Assembly (NCBI RefSeq): GCF_001905825.1
Contig: NZ_LIVV01000007.1
Span: 186,001-250,000, forward strand
Length of the DNA: 64,000 bases
From: Streptomyces sp. CB02009
Lineage (GTDB): Bacteria > Actinomycetota > Actinomycetes > Streptomycetales > Streptomycetaceae
Direction: 5' to 3'
The position numbers and the translations under genes were made by a program. The notes beneath the pieces are model-generated. The model was given only the letters and a program-made list of their open reading frames with translations. It made no database searches and was not told the DNA's origin. Shown here in pieces: positions 39,595 through 48,101 of the stretch; positions within the stretch are counted from its first letter, which is position 1, and each line of letters starts with the position of its first letter.

Positions 39595-41516
39595 GCGGTC
39601 TCCTCCTCGCGGGGCGCCACCACGGCCAGGATCTGGTCCATGGCGACGGTCGAACCGGGCATGACGTCCAGCTCGGTGACGGTGCCGGCGTGCGGGGCGG
39701 AGATGACGTGCTCCATCTTCATCGCCTCGACGACCAGCAGACTCTGCCCGGCCTCGACCTCGTCGCCGACGGCCACCTTGACGACGGTCACGGTCCCCGG
39801 CATGGGAGCGGCGAGCGTGTCGGCACCCCCGTGCCGGGCGCCGGAGAGCGCGGCGGCGACGGGATCGTGGTCCCTCACGTGCCAGGAGTCGCCGTCGCGG
39901 CCCAGCCAGTCGCCGGCCCGGTGGAAGCGGTGGACGACGCCGTCCACCGTGACCGCCACCGAGGACTCCGTGACCCGGGCGCCGGCCGGCGCCTCGGCCG
40001 TCACGGCTTCGAGTCCCGCCGCCCGCACGGGGAAGGGCAGCGGGGCCGGGCTGCCGCCCAGGCGCCAGCCGCTCGGCACCGAGAACGGGTCGGTCCAGCC
40101 GCCCCCGGAAGCCGGAGCCAGCCCGGCGAGCCGGACGGCCGCCGCCGCCGCGTACACCTCCTCCGGGACGCCCGCCGGGACCAGGCTCTCCGCGTCCCGC
40201 TCCACCAGGCCCGTGTCCAGGGCGCCGGAGACGACGTCCGGGTGGGCCAGGAGCCGGCGCAGGAAGCCCGCGTTCGTCGGGACGCCCAGGGTCACCGTGT
40301 CCGCCAGGGCCGCGCGCAGCCGGCGCAGCGCCGTCGGGCGGTCCTCGGCGTGGACGATGACCTTCGACAGCATCGGGTCGTAGAGGGACGAGACCTCCGT
40401 GCCCTCCGAGAGGCCCGAGTCGGTCCGGACCCCTTCGCCCGCCGGCTCGTTCAGGGCCAGCACCGTGCCGCCGGAGGGCAGGAAGCCCCGGGAGGGGTCC
40501 TCCGCGCAGATCCGCGCCTCGATCGCCCAGCCCGTGAGGGTGATGTCCTCCTGCGCGAAGGGCAGCGGCTCGCCCGCCGCCACCCGCAGCTGCCACTCCA
40601 CCAGGTCGATGCCCGTGATCAGTTCGGTGACCGGGTGCTCGACCTGGAGGCGGGTGTTCATCTCCATGAAGTAGTACGAGGACGGGTCGCCGCCCGGGAC
40701 GATGAACTCGACCGTGCCCGCGCCCACATACCCGCAGGAGCGCGCCGCCTCGACCGCCGCCGCGCCCATCGACGCCCGGATCTCCGGGGTCAGCAGGACG
40801 CTCGGCGCCTCCTCGATGATCTTCTGGTGGCGGCGCTGGAGCGAGCACTCGCGCTCGCCCAGGTGGACCACGTTCCCGTGGGCGTCCGCCAGGACCTGGA
40901 TCTCGATGTGCCGGGGCCGGTCGATCCACCGCTCCACCAGCAGCGTGTCGTCACCGAAGGAGGCACGGGCCTCGCGCCGCGCGGACGCGATCTCCTCCGT
41001 CAGCGTCGACAGGTCGCGGACCAGCCGCATGCCCTTGCCGCCGCCGCCCGCGCTCGGCTTGAGCAGCACCGGTGCGCCCAGCTCGCGCGCCGCGGCCTCC
41101 AGTTCGGGGTCGGCCGCGCCGGGGACGACGGGGACACCCGCCGCCTTCACCGTCTCCTTCGCCGTGATCTTGTCGCCCATCAGGGAGATGGCCGCGGCGG
41201 GCGGGCCGATGAAGACGAGCCCCGCGTCCGCGCAGGCCTGCGCGAACCCCGCGTTCTCCGCGAGGAAGCCGTAGCCGGGGTGCACCGCCTGCGCGCCGGT
41301 CCGGCGGGCCGCGTCGAGCAGCGCCGCCACCGACAGGTACGACTCCGAGGCCGGCGGCGGTCCGATCCGTACCGCCGTGTCCGCCTCCCGGACGTGCCGG
41401 GCGTCGGCGTCCGCGTCGCTGTACACCGCGACCGCGCGCACGCCGAGCGCCCGCAGCGTGCGGATGACCCGGACCGCGATCTCGCCGCGGTTCGCGACGA
41501 GCACTGTGTCGAACAT
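39591..41516 (-). CDS. Acyl-CoA carboxylase alpha subunit (biotin carboxylase plus BCCP), methylcrotonyl type
   Basis: The 641-residue protein joins a biotin carboxylase (1-445: VLVANRGEIAVRVIRT, ATP-grasp KPSAGGGGKGMR, FMEMNTRLQVEHPVTE) to a linker domain and a biotinyl domain with Lys600 in VEAMKMEHVIS. With the beta subunit encoded just upstream it would carboxylate 3-methylcrotonyl-CoA to 3-methylglutaconyl-CoA. Gene neighbours (HMG-CoA lyase, isovaleryl-type dehydrogenase) favour that substrate over acetyl- or propionyl-CoA. No enoyl-CoA hydratase is in the operon, so methylglutaconyl-CoA hydration must be supplied elsewhere. Confidence 0.94.
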   Translation of the reverse strand: MFDTVLVANRGEIAVRVIRTLRALGVRAVAVYSDADADARHVREADTAVRIGPPPASESYLSVAALLDAARRTGAQAVHPGYGFLAENAGFAQACADAGLVFIGPPAAAISLMGDKITAKETVKAAGVPVVPGAADPELEAAARELGAPVLLKPSAGGGGKGMRLVRDLSTLTEEIASARREARASFGDDTLLVERWIDRPRHIEIQVLADAHGNVVHLGERECSLQRRHQKIIEEAPSVLLTPEIRASMGAAAVEAARSCGYVGAGTVEFIVPGGDPSSYYFMEMNTRLQVEHPVTELITGIDLVEWQLRVAAGEPLPFAQEDITLTGWAIEARICAEDPSRGFLPSGGTVLALNEPAGEGVRTDSGLSEGTEVSSLYDPMLSKVIVHAEDRPTALRRLRAALADTVTLGVPTNAGFLRRLLAHPDVVSGALDTGLVERDAESLVPAGVPEEVYAAAAAVRLAGLAPASGGGWTDPFSVPSGWRLGGSPAPLPFPVRAAGLEAVTAEAPAGARVTESSVAVTVDGVVHRFHRAGDWLGRDGDSWHVRDHDPVAAALSGARHGGADTLAAPMPGTVTVVKVAVGDEVEAGQSLLVVEAMKMEHVISAPHAGTVTELDVMPGSTVAMDQILAVVAPREEETA

Positions 41517-41532
41517 GGACGTCCTCACACCC

Positions 41533-43140
41533 TCACATCCGGAAGACGCCGAACTGGGGGTCTCCCAGGGGCGCGTTGGCACAGGCGGTCAGGGCGAGGC
41601 CGAGGACCTGCCGGGTCTCCATCGGGTCGATGACCCCGTCGTCCCAGAGCCGGGCGCTCGCGTAGTAGGCGCTGCCCTGGGTCTCGTACTGCTCGCGGAT
41701 CGGGGCCTTGAAGGCCTCCTCGTCCTCCGCGCTCCACCCGTCGCCGAGCTGGTCGCGCTTGACGGTGGCGAGGACGGACGCGGCCTGCTCGCCGCCCATG
41801 ACCGAGATCTTGGCGTTCGGCCACATCCACAGGAAGCGCGGCGAGTACGCCCGGCCGCACATCGAGTAGTTGCCCGCGCCGTACGAACCGCCGACGACGA
41901 CCGTCAGCTTCGGGACCCGGGTGGTGGCCACGGCCGTCACCATCTTGGCGCCGTGCTTGGCGATGCCGCCGTGCTCGTACGCCTTGCCGACCATGAACCC
42001 GGTGATGTTCTGCAGGAAGACCAGCGGGATGCCGCGCTGGTCGCACAGCTCGATGAAGTGCGCGCCCTTCTGGGCCGACTCGGCGAACAGGATGCCGTTG
42101 TTGGCGACGATGCCGACCGGGTGCCCGTGGATCCGGGCGAAGCCGGTGATCAGCGTCTGCCCGTACTCGGACTTGAACTCCTGGAAGCGGGAGCCGTCCA
42201 CGACCCGGGCGATGACCTCGCGCACGTCGTACGGGGTACGGGAGTCCACCGGCACCGCGCCGTACAGCCCGGCCGGATCCACCTTCGGCTCCTCGACCGG
42301 CTCGACCGACCACGGCAGCGGGCCGCGCTCGGGCAGCGTCGCGACGATGTTCCGCACGATCCGCAGCGCGTGGGCGTCGTCCTCGGCGAGGTGGTCGGTG
42401 ACACCGGAGATCCGCGAGTGGACCTCGCCGCCGCCCAGCTCCTCCGCCGTCACGACCTCACCGGTCGCCGCCTTCACCAGCGGCGGACCGCCGAGGAAGA
42501 TCGTGCCCTGGTTCCGTACGATCACGGCCTCGTCGCTCATCGCCGGCACGTACGCGCCGCCGGCCGTGCACGAACCCAGGACCGCCGCGATCTGCGGGAT
42601 GCCCGCGCCGGACATCCGGGCCTGGTTGTAGAAGATCCGGCCGAAGTGCTCCCGGTCGGGGAAGACCTCGTCCTGCATCGGCAGGAACGCGCCGCCCGAG
42701 TCGACCAGGTAGAGGCAGGGGAGACGGTTCTCCAGCGCCACCTCCTGGGCCCGGAGGTGCTTCTTCACCGTCATCGGGTAGTACGTGCCGCCCTTGACGG
42801 TCGCGTCGTTGGCGACGATCACGCACTCGCGGCCCGAGACCCGGCCGATGCCCGCGATGACCCCGGCCGCCGGGGCCGCGTCGCCGTACATCCCGTTCGC
42901 CGCGAGCGGCGCCAGCTCCAGGAAGGGTGAACCGGGGTCGAGGAGGGTGTCCACCCGGTCCCTCGGCAGCAGCTTGCCGCGCGCGGTGTGCCGGGCCCGG
43001 GACTTCTCACCGCCGCCCAGCGCCGCCGCCGCGAGCTTGGCACGCAGGACGGCCGCCAGCTCGTGGTGCGCCGCCTCGTTCGCCTGCCAGGCCGGCGAGG
43101 CGGGATCCGCCGCACTCGCCAGCACAGGTGCCTGCTGCAT
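41533..43140 (-). CDS. accD1: Acyl-CoA carboxylase beta subunit (carboxyltransferase), methylcrotonyl type
   Basis: The 535-residue carboxyltransferase has two crotonase-like halves: ATVKGGTYYPMTVKKHLRAQ and YLVDSGGAFLPMQDEVFPD in the first, GIVANNGILFAESAQKGAHF and FLQNITGFMVGKAYE in the second. The GGTYYPMTVKKHLRAQEVA region and GGSYGAGNYSMCGRAY are typical of methylcrotonyl-CoA and short branched acyl-CoA carboxylases. It is the first gene of the operon; the alpha gene follows after 16 bases. Two GTTAA...TTAAC-type operators for the divergent TetR protein lie immediately upstream. Confidence 0.94.
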   Translation of the reverse strand: MQQAPVLASAADPASPAWQANEAAHHELAAVLRAKLAAAALGGGEKSRARHTARGKLLPRDRVDTLLDPGSPFLELAPLAANGMYGDAAPAAGVIAGIGRVSGRECVIVANDATVKGGTYYPMTVKKHLRAQEVALENRLPCLYLVDSGGAFLPMQDEVFPDREHFGRIFYNQARMSGAGIPQIAAVLGSCTAGGAYVPAMSDEAVIVRNQGTIFLGGPPLVKAATGEVVTAEELGGGEVHSRISGVTDHLAEDDAHALRIVRNIVATLPERGPLPWSVEPVEEPKVDPAGLYGAVPVDSRTPYDVREVIARVVDGSRFQEFKSEYGQTLITGFARIHGHPVGIVANNGILFAESAQKGAHFIELCDQRGIPLVFLQNITGFMVGKAYEHGGIAKHGAKMVTAVATTRVPKLTVVVGGSYGAGNYSMCGRAYSPRFLWMWPNAKISVMGGEQAASVLATVKRDQLGDGWSAEDEEAFKAPIREQYETQGSAYYASARLWDDGVIDPMETRQVLGLALTACANAPLGDPQFGVFRM

Positions 43141-43160
43141 CCCTCGAGCTCCCTTGCTCG

Positions 43161-43206
43161 GTTAATGAGCGTTAACGTATGGCGTTCAGGTTAACGACCG
43201 CTAACC
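43161..43206. promoter_or_regulatory. Twin palindromic operators between the leucine operon and its TetR gene
   Basis: GTTAATGAGCGTTAAC (43161-43176) and GTTAACGACCGCTAAC (43190-43205) share the palindromic pattern GTTAAYGASCGYTAAC and are 29 bases apart centre to centre. They cover the promoter zones of both divergent genes. Confidence 0.85.
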
Positions 43207-43214
43207 GGGTTGTC

Positions 43215-43220
43215 TAGAAT
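43215..43220 (+). promoter_or_regulatory. -10 element of a leaderless TetR-gene promoter
   Basis: TAGAAT lies seven bases before the ATG at 43228, with TTAACG (43191-43196) 18 bases upstream as a possible -35 inside the second operator. The start of transcription would coincide with the start codon, and there is no ribosome-binding site. Confidence 0.7.
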
Positions 43221-43227
43221 CGAATCC

Positions 43228-43836
43228 ATGACCACGACCCCCGCCACGACCCGGACCGCCACCGGCAGGACCGACGCCCCGACGCGGCGCCAGCAGATCC
43301 TCAAGGAGGCCGCCCGCCTCTTCGCCGAGCGCGGCTTCCACGGCGTGGGCGTGGACGAGATAGGAGCCGCCGTCGGCATCAGCGGCCCCGGCCTCTACCG
43401 CCACTTCCCCGGCAAGGACGCGATGCTCGCCGAGCTCCTCGTCGGCATCAGCGAGCGGCTCCTCGACGGCGGCCGGCTGCGGGTCGGCGAGACCACCGGG
43501 GACCCCGAGGCCCTGCTCGGCGCCCTCATCGACGGCCACATCGACTTCGCCCTCGACGACCGGCCGCTGATCACCCTCCACGACCGCGAGCTGGACCGCC
43601 TCAAGGACGAGGACCGCAAGCGGGTCCGGCAGCTCCAGCGGCAGTACGTGGAGCTGTGGGTGGCGGTGGTGCGGGAGCTCTACCCGGACGCGGCGGAGTC
43701 CGAGTCGCGGACGGCGGTCCACGCGGTCTTCGGCCTGCTCAACTCGACACCCCACCTCGACGCGGTGGGGCGCCGGCCGATGGAGGACCTCCTCCGGCGC
43801 CTGGCCCACGGGGCCTTCGGGGCGCTCGAAGGCTGA
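43228..43836 (+). CDS. TetR-family regulator of leucine/acyl-CoA degradation
   Basis: The 202-residue protein has a TetR helix-turn-helix (about 20-65: ILKEAARLFAERGFHGVGVD, then IGAAVGISGPGLYRHFPGKDAML) and a helical C-terminal domain of the SACE_7040/TetR_C_33-like type found with acyl-CoA genes. It is divergent from the carboxylase operon with two matching palindromic operators between them, so it very likely represses that operon and itself, with an acyl-CoA intermediate as inducer by analogy with liu regulators. The start at 43228 fits a leaderless transcript. Confidence 0.9.
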   Translation: MTTTPATTRTATGRTDAPTRRQQILKEAARLFAERGFHGVGVDEIGAAVGISGPGLYRHFPGKDAMLAELLVGISERLLDGGRLRVGETTGDPEALLGALIDGHIDFALDDRPLITLHDRELDRLKDEDRKRVRQLQRQYVELWVAVVRELYPDAAESESRTAVHAVFGLLNSTPHLDAVGRRPMEDLLRRLAHGAFGALEG

Positions 43837-43913
43837 GCGGCGCCCCGCCCCGGGCGGGTCCACGGGACGGAACGATTGCCCACAACGGCGGGCCGTCGTC
43901 CAGAATGAGCCCC

Positions 43914-44687
43914 ATGCCGATACTCAGCCGCCCCGCCCTTGTCGAGCACCTCGTCCGCACCCGGATCGCGGGAGACGTCGCCACCCCGCGCGACAACAAC
44001 CTCTCCCACTACCGCAAGCTCGCCAACGGCGACCGGCACTACTGGCTCGGCCTGGAGCTCGGCGACCGCTGGACCGACGAGCAGGACGTGCTCGCCGTGA
44101 TGGCCGAGCGCTGCGGCGTCGTCGACGACCCGGCCCACCGCACCGGCCAGGACACCATCGACCCCGAGCTCACCGTGGACGGCCTGGACCGGATGGCCGA
44201 CCGGCTGCGCAAGGCCGCCGCCGGCAAGGAGCGGGTCCTCTTCGCCACCGGCCACCCCGGCGCGCTGATCGACGTGCACAGCCGCGTCGCGGCCGGGCTG
44301 CGCGCCCAGGGCTGCGACATCGTGAAGATCCCCGGGGGCCTCGTCGCCGACGAGGGGTACGTCGTGCAGTTCGCCGACGTCGCCGTCTTCGAGCGGGGCG
44401 CGAGCCTCTGGCACACCCACTCCCCGGAGCCGATGAACGCGATCCTCGACGCGCTCGGCGAGGACGGACGCCCCGACCTGGTGATCGCCGACCACGGCTG
44501 GGCCGGACGGGCGGGCCAGCGGGGCATCGACTCCGTCGGCTACGCCGACTGCAACGACCCCGCCCTCTTCATCGGCGAGGCCGAGGGCACGATGCAGGTC
44601 ACGATCCCGCTGGACGACCACGTCCTCGACCCGCGCTTCTACGAGCCGATGACGGCGTACACGCTGAACGCGGCGGGCCTCGCCTGA
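43914..44687 (+). CDS. Putative phosphatase-like conserved protein
   Basis: The 257-residue protein is conserved in Streptomyces and is usually labelled phosphatase (as I recall, the actinobacterial phosphatase Pfam family), but I see no classical phosphatase motif. Notable segments are RVLFATGHPGALIDVHSRVAA, DIVKIPGG, WHTHSPEPMN, DLVIADHGWAGRAGQRGIDSVGYAD and an acidic GEAEGTMQVTIPLDD. His and Asp residues in the GHPG, HTHS and DHGW segments could form a metal site. It is cytoplasmic. ATG 43905 is also in frame; CAGAAT at 43901-43906 as a -10 would favour a leaderless start at 43914. Confidence 0.65.
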   Translation: MPILSRPALVEHLVRTRIAGDVATPRDNNLSHYRKLANGDRHYWLGLELGDRWTDEQDVLAVMAERCGVVDDPAHRTGQDTIDPELTVDGLDRMADRLRKAAAGKERVLFATGHPGALIDVHSRVAAGLRAQGCDIVKIPGGLVADEGYVVQFADVAVFERGASLWHTHSPEPMNAILDALGEDGRPDLVIADHGWAGRAGQRGIDSVGYADCNDPALFIGEAEGTMQVTIPLDDHVLDPRFYEPMTAYTLNAAGLA

Positions 44688-44755
44688 CGCGCCCCGGGCC
44701 CCGCGCCCCACGCCCCGGACCGGGGCGCGGGACCGGGACCGGGACCGGGAAGACG

Positions 44756-44790
44756 GGAACGCCCCGCGCCGAGACGGCGCGGGGCGTTCC
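44756..44790. terminator. Terminator between convergent phosphatase-like and FG-GAP genes
   Basis: GGAACGCCCCGCGCC (44756-44770) pairs with GGCGCGGGGCGTTCC (44776-44790) around GAGAC. A G/C-rich run with GGGACC repeats (44729-44750) precedes it. Confidence 0.85.
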
Positions 44791-44822
44791 GTGTCGGGGT
44801 GCCTTCCCCCTGCGGCGGGGGA

Positions 44823-47018
44823 TCAGAACACGACCGGGCCGTTGCCGTGGGCCAGAGGGCCGCCGCCCAGCGCCGCACCGGCCCCGAACGGGGCCTTCCA
44901 GTCGCCGGTGCCCTTGTAGACGGTCAGCGTCGACACGTCGCCGGAGCCGCGCTCCGCGACCAGGTCCGCCCGGCCGTCCCGGTCCACGTCGCCGATGTTG
45001 ACGACGGCGCGGAAGCCGTTCCACCCGGCGCCGACCTTGCTGCGGGCCGCGAACGTGCCGTCGCCCTTGCCGAGGTACAGCCACAGCACGCCGTCCTTGT
45101 CGCGGGCCAGGAGGTCACCGGACTTCGCACCGCCGATGTCGCCCGGGGCGGTGAGCAGGTCGTACGTGTTCCACCCGCCGCCGACGCGGACGCGCGCCTC
45201 GAACGGCTTGGCGGCGTCGCCGGTGGCCTTGTACAGCCACAGCACCCCCGCCGTGTCGGTGGCGACGAGGTCGGGGCGGCCGTCGCCGGTCAGGTCGGAG
45301 CCCGCCGCGAACGTCGTGTAGATGCCCCAGCCGGCGCCGACCCGGACCCGCGGCGCGAGGGACTGTCCCGTGCCCGAGTAGAGCCACAGGACGCCCTGGC
45401 CGTCGCGGGCGAGGAGGTCGGCGTACGGGGACGCGTCGAGGTTCCCGGCGGACAGCAGCCGGTCGTACACGGACCAGCCGCCACCCCGCTCGGTCCGCTC
45501 GGGCGTGGCCTCCGGAGCGGAGGCGAGCTGCCGGACGTCGTACGAGGCGAGGCGGCCCGACCCCTCACGGACGAGCAGGTCCGGGGAGCCGCTGTCGGAG
45601 TAGTCGTGCGGGGCGGTGCCGCTGTCGACCTGGAGGGTGCCGTTCCGCGTGACCGAACCGCCGATGCCGTTGAGCGGCGCGACGTTCACCTCCCACGCGT
45701 AGGCGCCGTTGTACGCGGCGGTTCCGTTCGCGAAGGTCCCGTCCCAGGGGAAGGCGGCCTCGGTGGCCGTCCCCAGGAGGTCCTTGACGGCCGTCCAGGT
45801 CCTGCCCGTCGCCTTGTGCGTCAGCTTGACGTTCACCTTCACGTCGCCCCGGTTGAGCTTCCAGCGCAGCTCCGCCGTGGACCCGGCCGTGCCGAAGCCG
45901 GCGGTGGCGGGCACCTGCTCGTCCACGACCGAGACGGGCGTCCGCACGCCGTCGGTCGCCACCTGGGTCACGGCGGGCCGGCCGTCGGCATCGAGGGCGA
46001 TCCGGTACAGGCCCTGGCCGTGCTCCGCGGTGCTGCCCCGCGCCAGCAGGTCGTCGCCGGATGCCGACACCCCCTGCAGGTCTCCGAGGAGACCGGTGGT
46101 CGTGCCGTCCTCGAGGGAGACGGCCGACAGGTCCTTGCCGGACAGGCCGAAGACGACCCACTCCCCGAGCAGGGAGACCGGAACGTAGTAGCCGCCGTCG
46201 GTCTCGAAGGTGGTGTGCCGCGTCGTCCCCGCCGCACCCCGGAGGGCCGTCACCAGGGTGACGGAGCCGTCGGCGTTGCTCTCGGCCCACGCCAGGTGGG
46301 TGGCCGAGACCGCGATCTCGGACGAGTGGTAGATCCGGGGCACGGCCCGGTCCTCGACGACCTTCGCCTCCGCGAGGTCGACGACGGCCAGGTGCTCCCC
46401 GTCGGAGACCTTGTACCGGACGAGGAGCGCGCCGGAGGGGGAGTACCTGAGGTCCCGGATCTCCGCGTCCGCGGGCAGGCCCTGCACCTGGCGGTGCACG
46501 ACGGAGCTCCCGGGCTTGGAGACGAGATGGAGGCTGTGGCCGTCGCGGACCAGCACGAGGGTGTCCCTCGCGACCTCCCAGAGTTCCCCCCTCTCACCGA
46601 CGGCGCCGGTGTCGATGTCGACGGGCGCGCCGCCCGCCATGTCCAGGAGCCGGTAGCTGCTCACCCCCGTCTGCACCGCGACGAGGTCGCTGTCCGTGGC
46701 CGCCGTGGGGTTGGCGAAGTCGGGGGCGCCCTTGGGCAGGGTGGTCGCGGCCCCGTCCGCGGACCGGCGCCACTGCCAGGTGGTGCCCACGCCGCCGTGG
46801 GACTGGACGAAGGTCACGAAGCCCGTGGAACCGGCGCCGTACAGCGCCTCGCCGGAGGCGAGCGCGAAGGGCCCCGTCTGCTGCTCCGCCGCGACGGCGG
46901 CGGCGGCGCCGGGGGCCGCGAGGGCAGGGGTGCCGGCCATGGCGGTCCCGGCCGTCACGGCGAGGGTGACGGCGACGGCGACCGCGACGTTCCGACCGGC
47001 CGGGCTGAGGTACTTCAA
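44823..47018 (-). CDS. Secreted FG-GAP/VCBS-repeat protein
   Basis: A TTG start preceded by GGAGGAAG gives 731 residues. The signal peptide (NVAVAVAVTLAVTAGTAMAG, cut near ALA-APG) directs export. Residues 45-330 form repeated beta-strands like a WD/propeller (GVSSYRLLDMAGG, EIRDLRYSPSGALLVRYK). A FlgD-like Ig segment follows (about 380-470: LRWKLNRGDVKVNVKLTHK, FPWDGTFANGTAAYNG). The C-terminal 250 residues hold FG-GAP repeats with the recurrent pattern DLLARDxxGVLWLYxGTG (about 480-730). Such proteins are common among Streptomyces exoproteins; function is probably binding or structural, with no catalytic residues seen. Confidence 0.85.
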   Translation of the reverse strand: MKYLSPAGRNVAVAVAVTLAVTAGTAMAGTPALAAPGAAAAVAAEQQTGPFALASGEALYGAGSTGFVTFVQSHGGVGTTWQWRRSADGAATTLPKGAPDFANPTAATDSDLVAVQTGVSSYRLLDMAGGAPVDIDTGAVGERGELWEVARDTLVLVRDGHSLHLVSKPGSSVVHRQVQGLPADAEIRDLRYSPSGALLVRYKVSDGEHLAVVDLAEAKVVEDRAVPRIYHSSEIAVSATHLAWAESNADGSVTLVTALRGAAGTTRHTTFETDGGYYVPVSLLGEWVVFGLSGKDLSAVSLEDGTTTGLLGDLQGVSASGDDLLARGSTAEHGQGLYRIALDADGRPAVTQVATDGVRTPVSVVDEQVPATAGFGTAGSTAELRWKLNRGDVKVNVKLTHKATGRTWTAVKDLLGTATEAAFPWDGTFANGTAAYNGAYAWEVNVAPLNGIGGSVTRNGTLQVDSGTAPHDYSDSGSPDLLVREGSGRLASYDVRQLASAPEATPERTERGGGWSVYDRLLSAGNLDASPYADLLARDGQGVLWLYSGTGQSLAPRVRVGAGWGIYTTFAAGSDLTGDGRPDLVATDTAGVLWLYKATGDAAKPFEARVRVGGGWNTYDLLTAPGDIGGAKSGDLLARDKDGVLWLYLGKGDGTFAARSKVGAGWNGFRAVVNIGDVDRDGRADLVAERGSGDVSTLTVYKGTGDWKAPFGAGAALGGGPLAHGNGPVVF

Positions 47019-47035
47019 GAGGCTTCCTCCGAGCT

Positions 47036-47065
47036 GTGGTTGGGGCGTTCCTACGCCACAACCAC
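47036..47065 (-). promoter_or_regulatory. Hairpin just upstream of the FG-GAP gene ribosome-binding site
   Basis: GTGGTTGGGGCG (47036-47047) and CGCCACAACCAC (47054-47065) form a 12-bp stem with one mismatch and a six-base loop, starting six bases before the GGAGGAAG. It could be an operator or a leader hairpin that controls translation. Confidence 0.5.
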
Positions 47066-47121
47066 TGGACCCGCGGCAGCCGTGCAAGGTTGTACGGAAT
47101 TCGGAAAGAAGATCGATTTCG

Positions 47122-48081
47122 TCAGATCGGGCCCGGATCGGAGGGCCGCCGCTCCCGGCGCTGCTCCACGCCCGGTGTCGGGTCCAGGTACACGCGGCGG
47201 ATCGACGGGAAGCGCTCCCGGAGCTGGGACTCGGCGTCCTCGCACGCCCACTCGACCTGCGCCGCGGACGCCACGTCCCGGAAGTCGACCTTCGCCGCGA
47301 TCAGCACCTCGCCGGGCCCCTGGATGAGCGTCGTCAGGTCGAGGACGTCCACGATGTGCGGGACGGAGAGCAGCTCCTCGCGGATCTCGACCCGCACCCG
47401 CTTCGGGAGCGGCCGGCCGATGAGGAGTTCGGCGTTGGAGCGGCCCAGCACCCAGGCCACGTACACGAGCAGGGCGCCGATGAGGATCGAGGCGACGCCG
47501 TCCCAGACGCTGGAGCCGGTGATCTGGACGCCGAGGAGGCCGCCGGCCGCCAGCATCAGGCCGGCCAGGGCGGCGGAGTCCTCCATCACCACCGCCTTCA
47601 CCGTGGTGTCCGGGGTGAGGCGGAGGTATCGGGCGAACGGGATCCGGGACCGCTCCGCCTCGGCCCGCATCTGCCGGACGCCGGTCCTGAGCGAGTAGCC
47701 CTCCAGGACGAAGGCGACGGCCAGCACGATGTAGGAGATCAGCGGGTCGCCCACCTCCTCGCCGTGGGTGAGGGTGTGGACGCCGTCGTAGACCGAGAAG
47801 ACCGCGCCGCCGACGAAGGTCGCCACGGCCGCGAGCAGCGCCCAGACGTACCGCTCGCCCGCGTAGCCCACCGGATGGTCCTCGTCGGCCGGCTTCTCGC
47901 TCCGCTTCAGCGCGGTGAGCAGCATGACCTCGGTGACGGTGTCGGCTACCGAGTGGGCGGCCTCCGACAGCATCGCGCTGGATCCGCTGACGATACCGGC
48001 GACTGCCTTGGCGGCGGCGATCCCCAGATTCGCCACCGCCGCCACGATCACCGTGAACGTGCTCTCGCCCTGTTCCGCCAT
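47122..48081 (-). CDS. Cation diffusion facilitator family metal exporter
   Basis: The 319-residue protein has six membrane helices and a C-terminal cytoplasmic domain. CDF metal-site elements are SSAMLSEAAHSVADTVTE in helix 2 (SEAxHSxxD, in place of the common HxxxD/DxxxD) and VVMEDSAALAGLMLA in helix 5 (EDxxA). DHPVGYAGERY is the conserved loop after helix 2. The C-terminal part (220-300) is the dimerising ferredoxin-like domain. The variant ligands suggest a member of the CDF branch with EDSAAL in place of HxxxD; zinc, iron or manganese are possible substrates. It is 20 bases downstream of the thioesterase gene on the same strand and could be co-transcribed. Confidence 0.9.
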   Translation of the reverse strand: MAEQGESTFTVIVAAVANLGIAAAKAVAGIVSGSSAMLSEAAHSVADTVTEVMLLTALKRSEKPADEDHPVGYAGERYVWALLAAVATFVGGAVFSVYDGVHTLTHGEEVGDPLISYIVLAVAFVLEGYSLRTGVRQMRAEAERSRIPFARYLRLTPDTTVKAVVMEDSAALAGLMLAAGGLLGVQITGSSVWDGVASILIGALLVYVAWVLGRSNAELLIGRPLPKRVRVEIREELLSVPHIVDVLDLTTLIQGPGEVLIAAKVDFRDVASAAQVEWACEDAESQLRERFPSIRRVYLDPTPGVEQRRERRPSDPGPI

Positions 48082-48101
48082 GGACCGGACGTTATGTCCG
48101 G

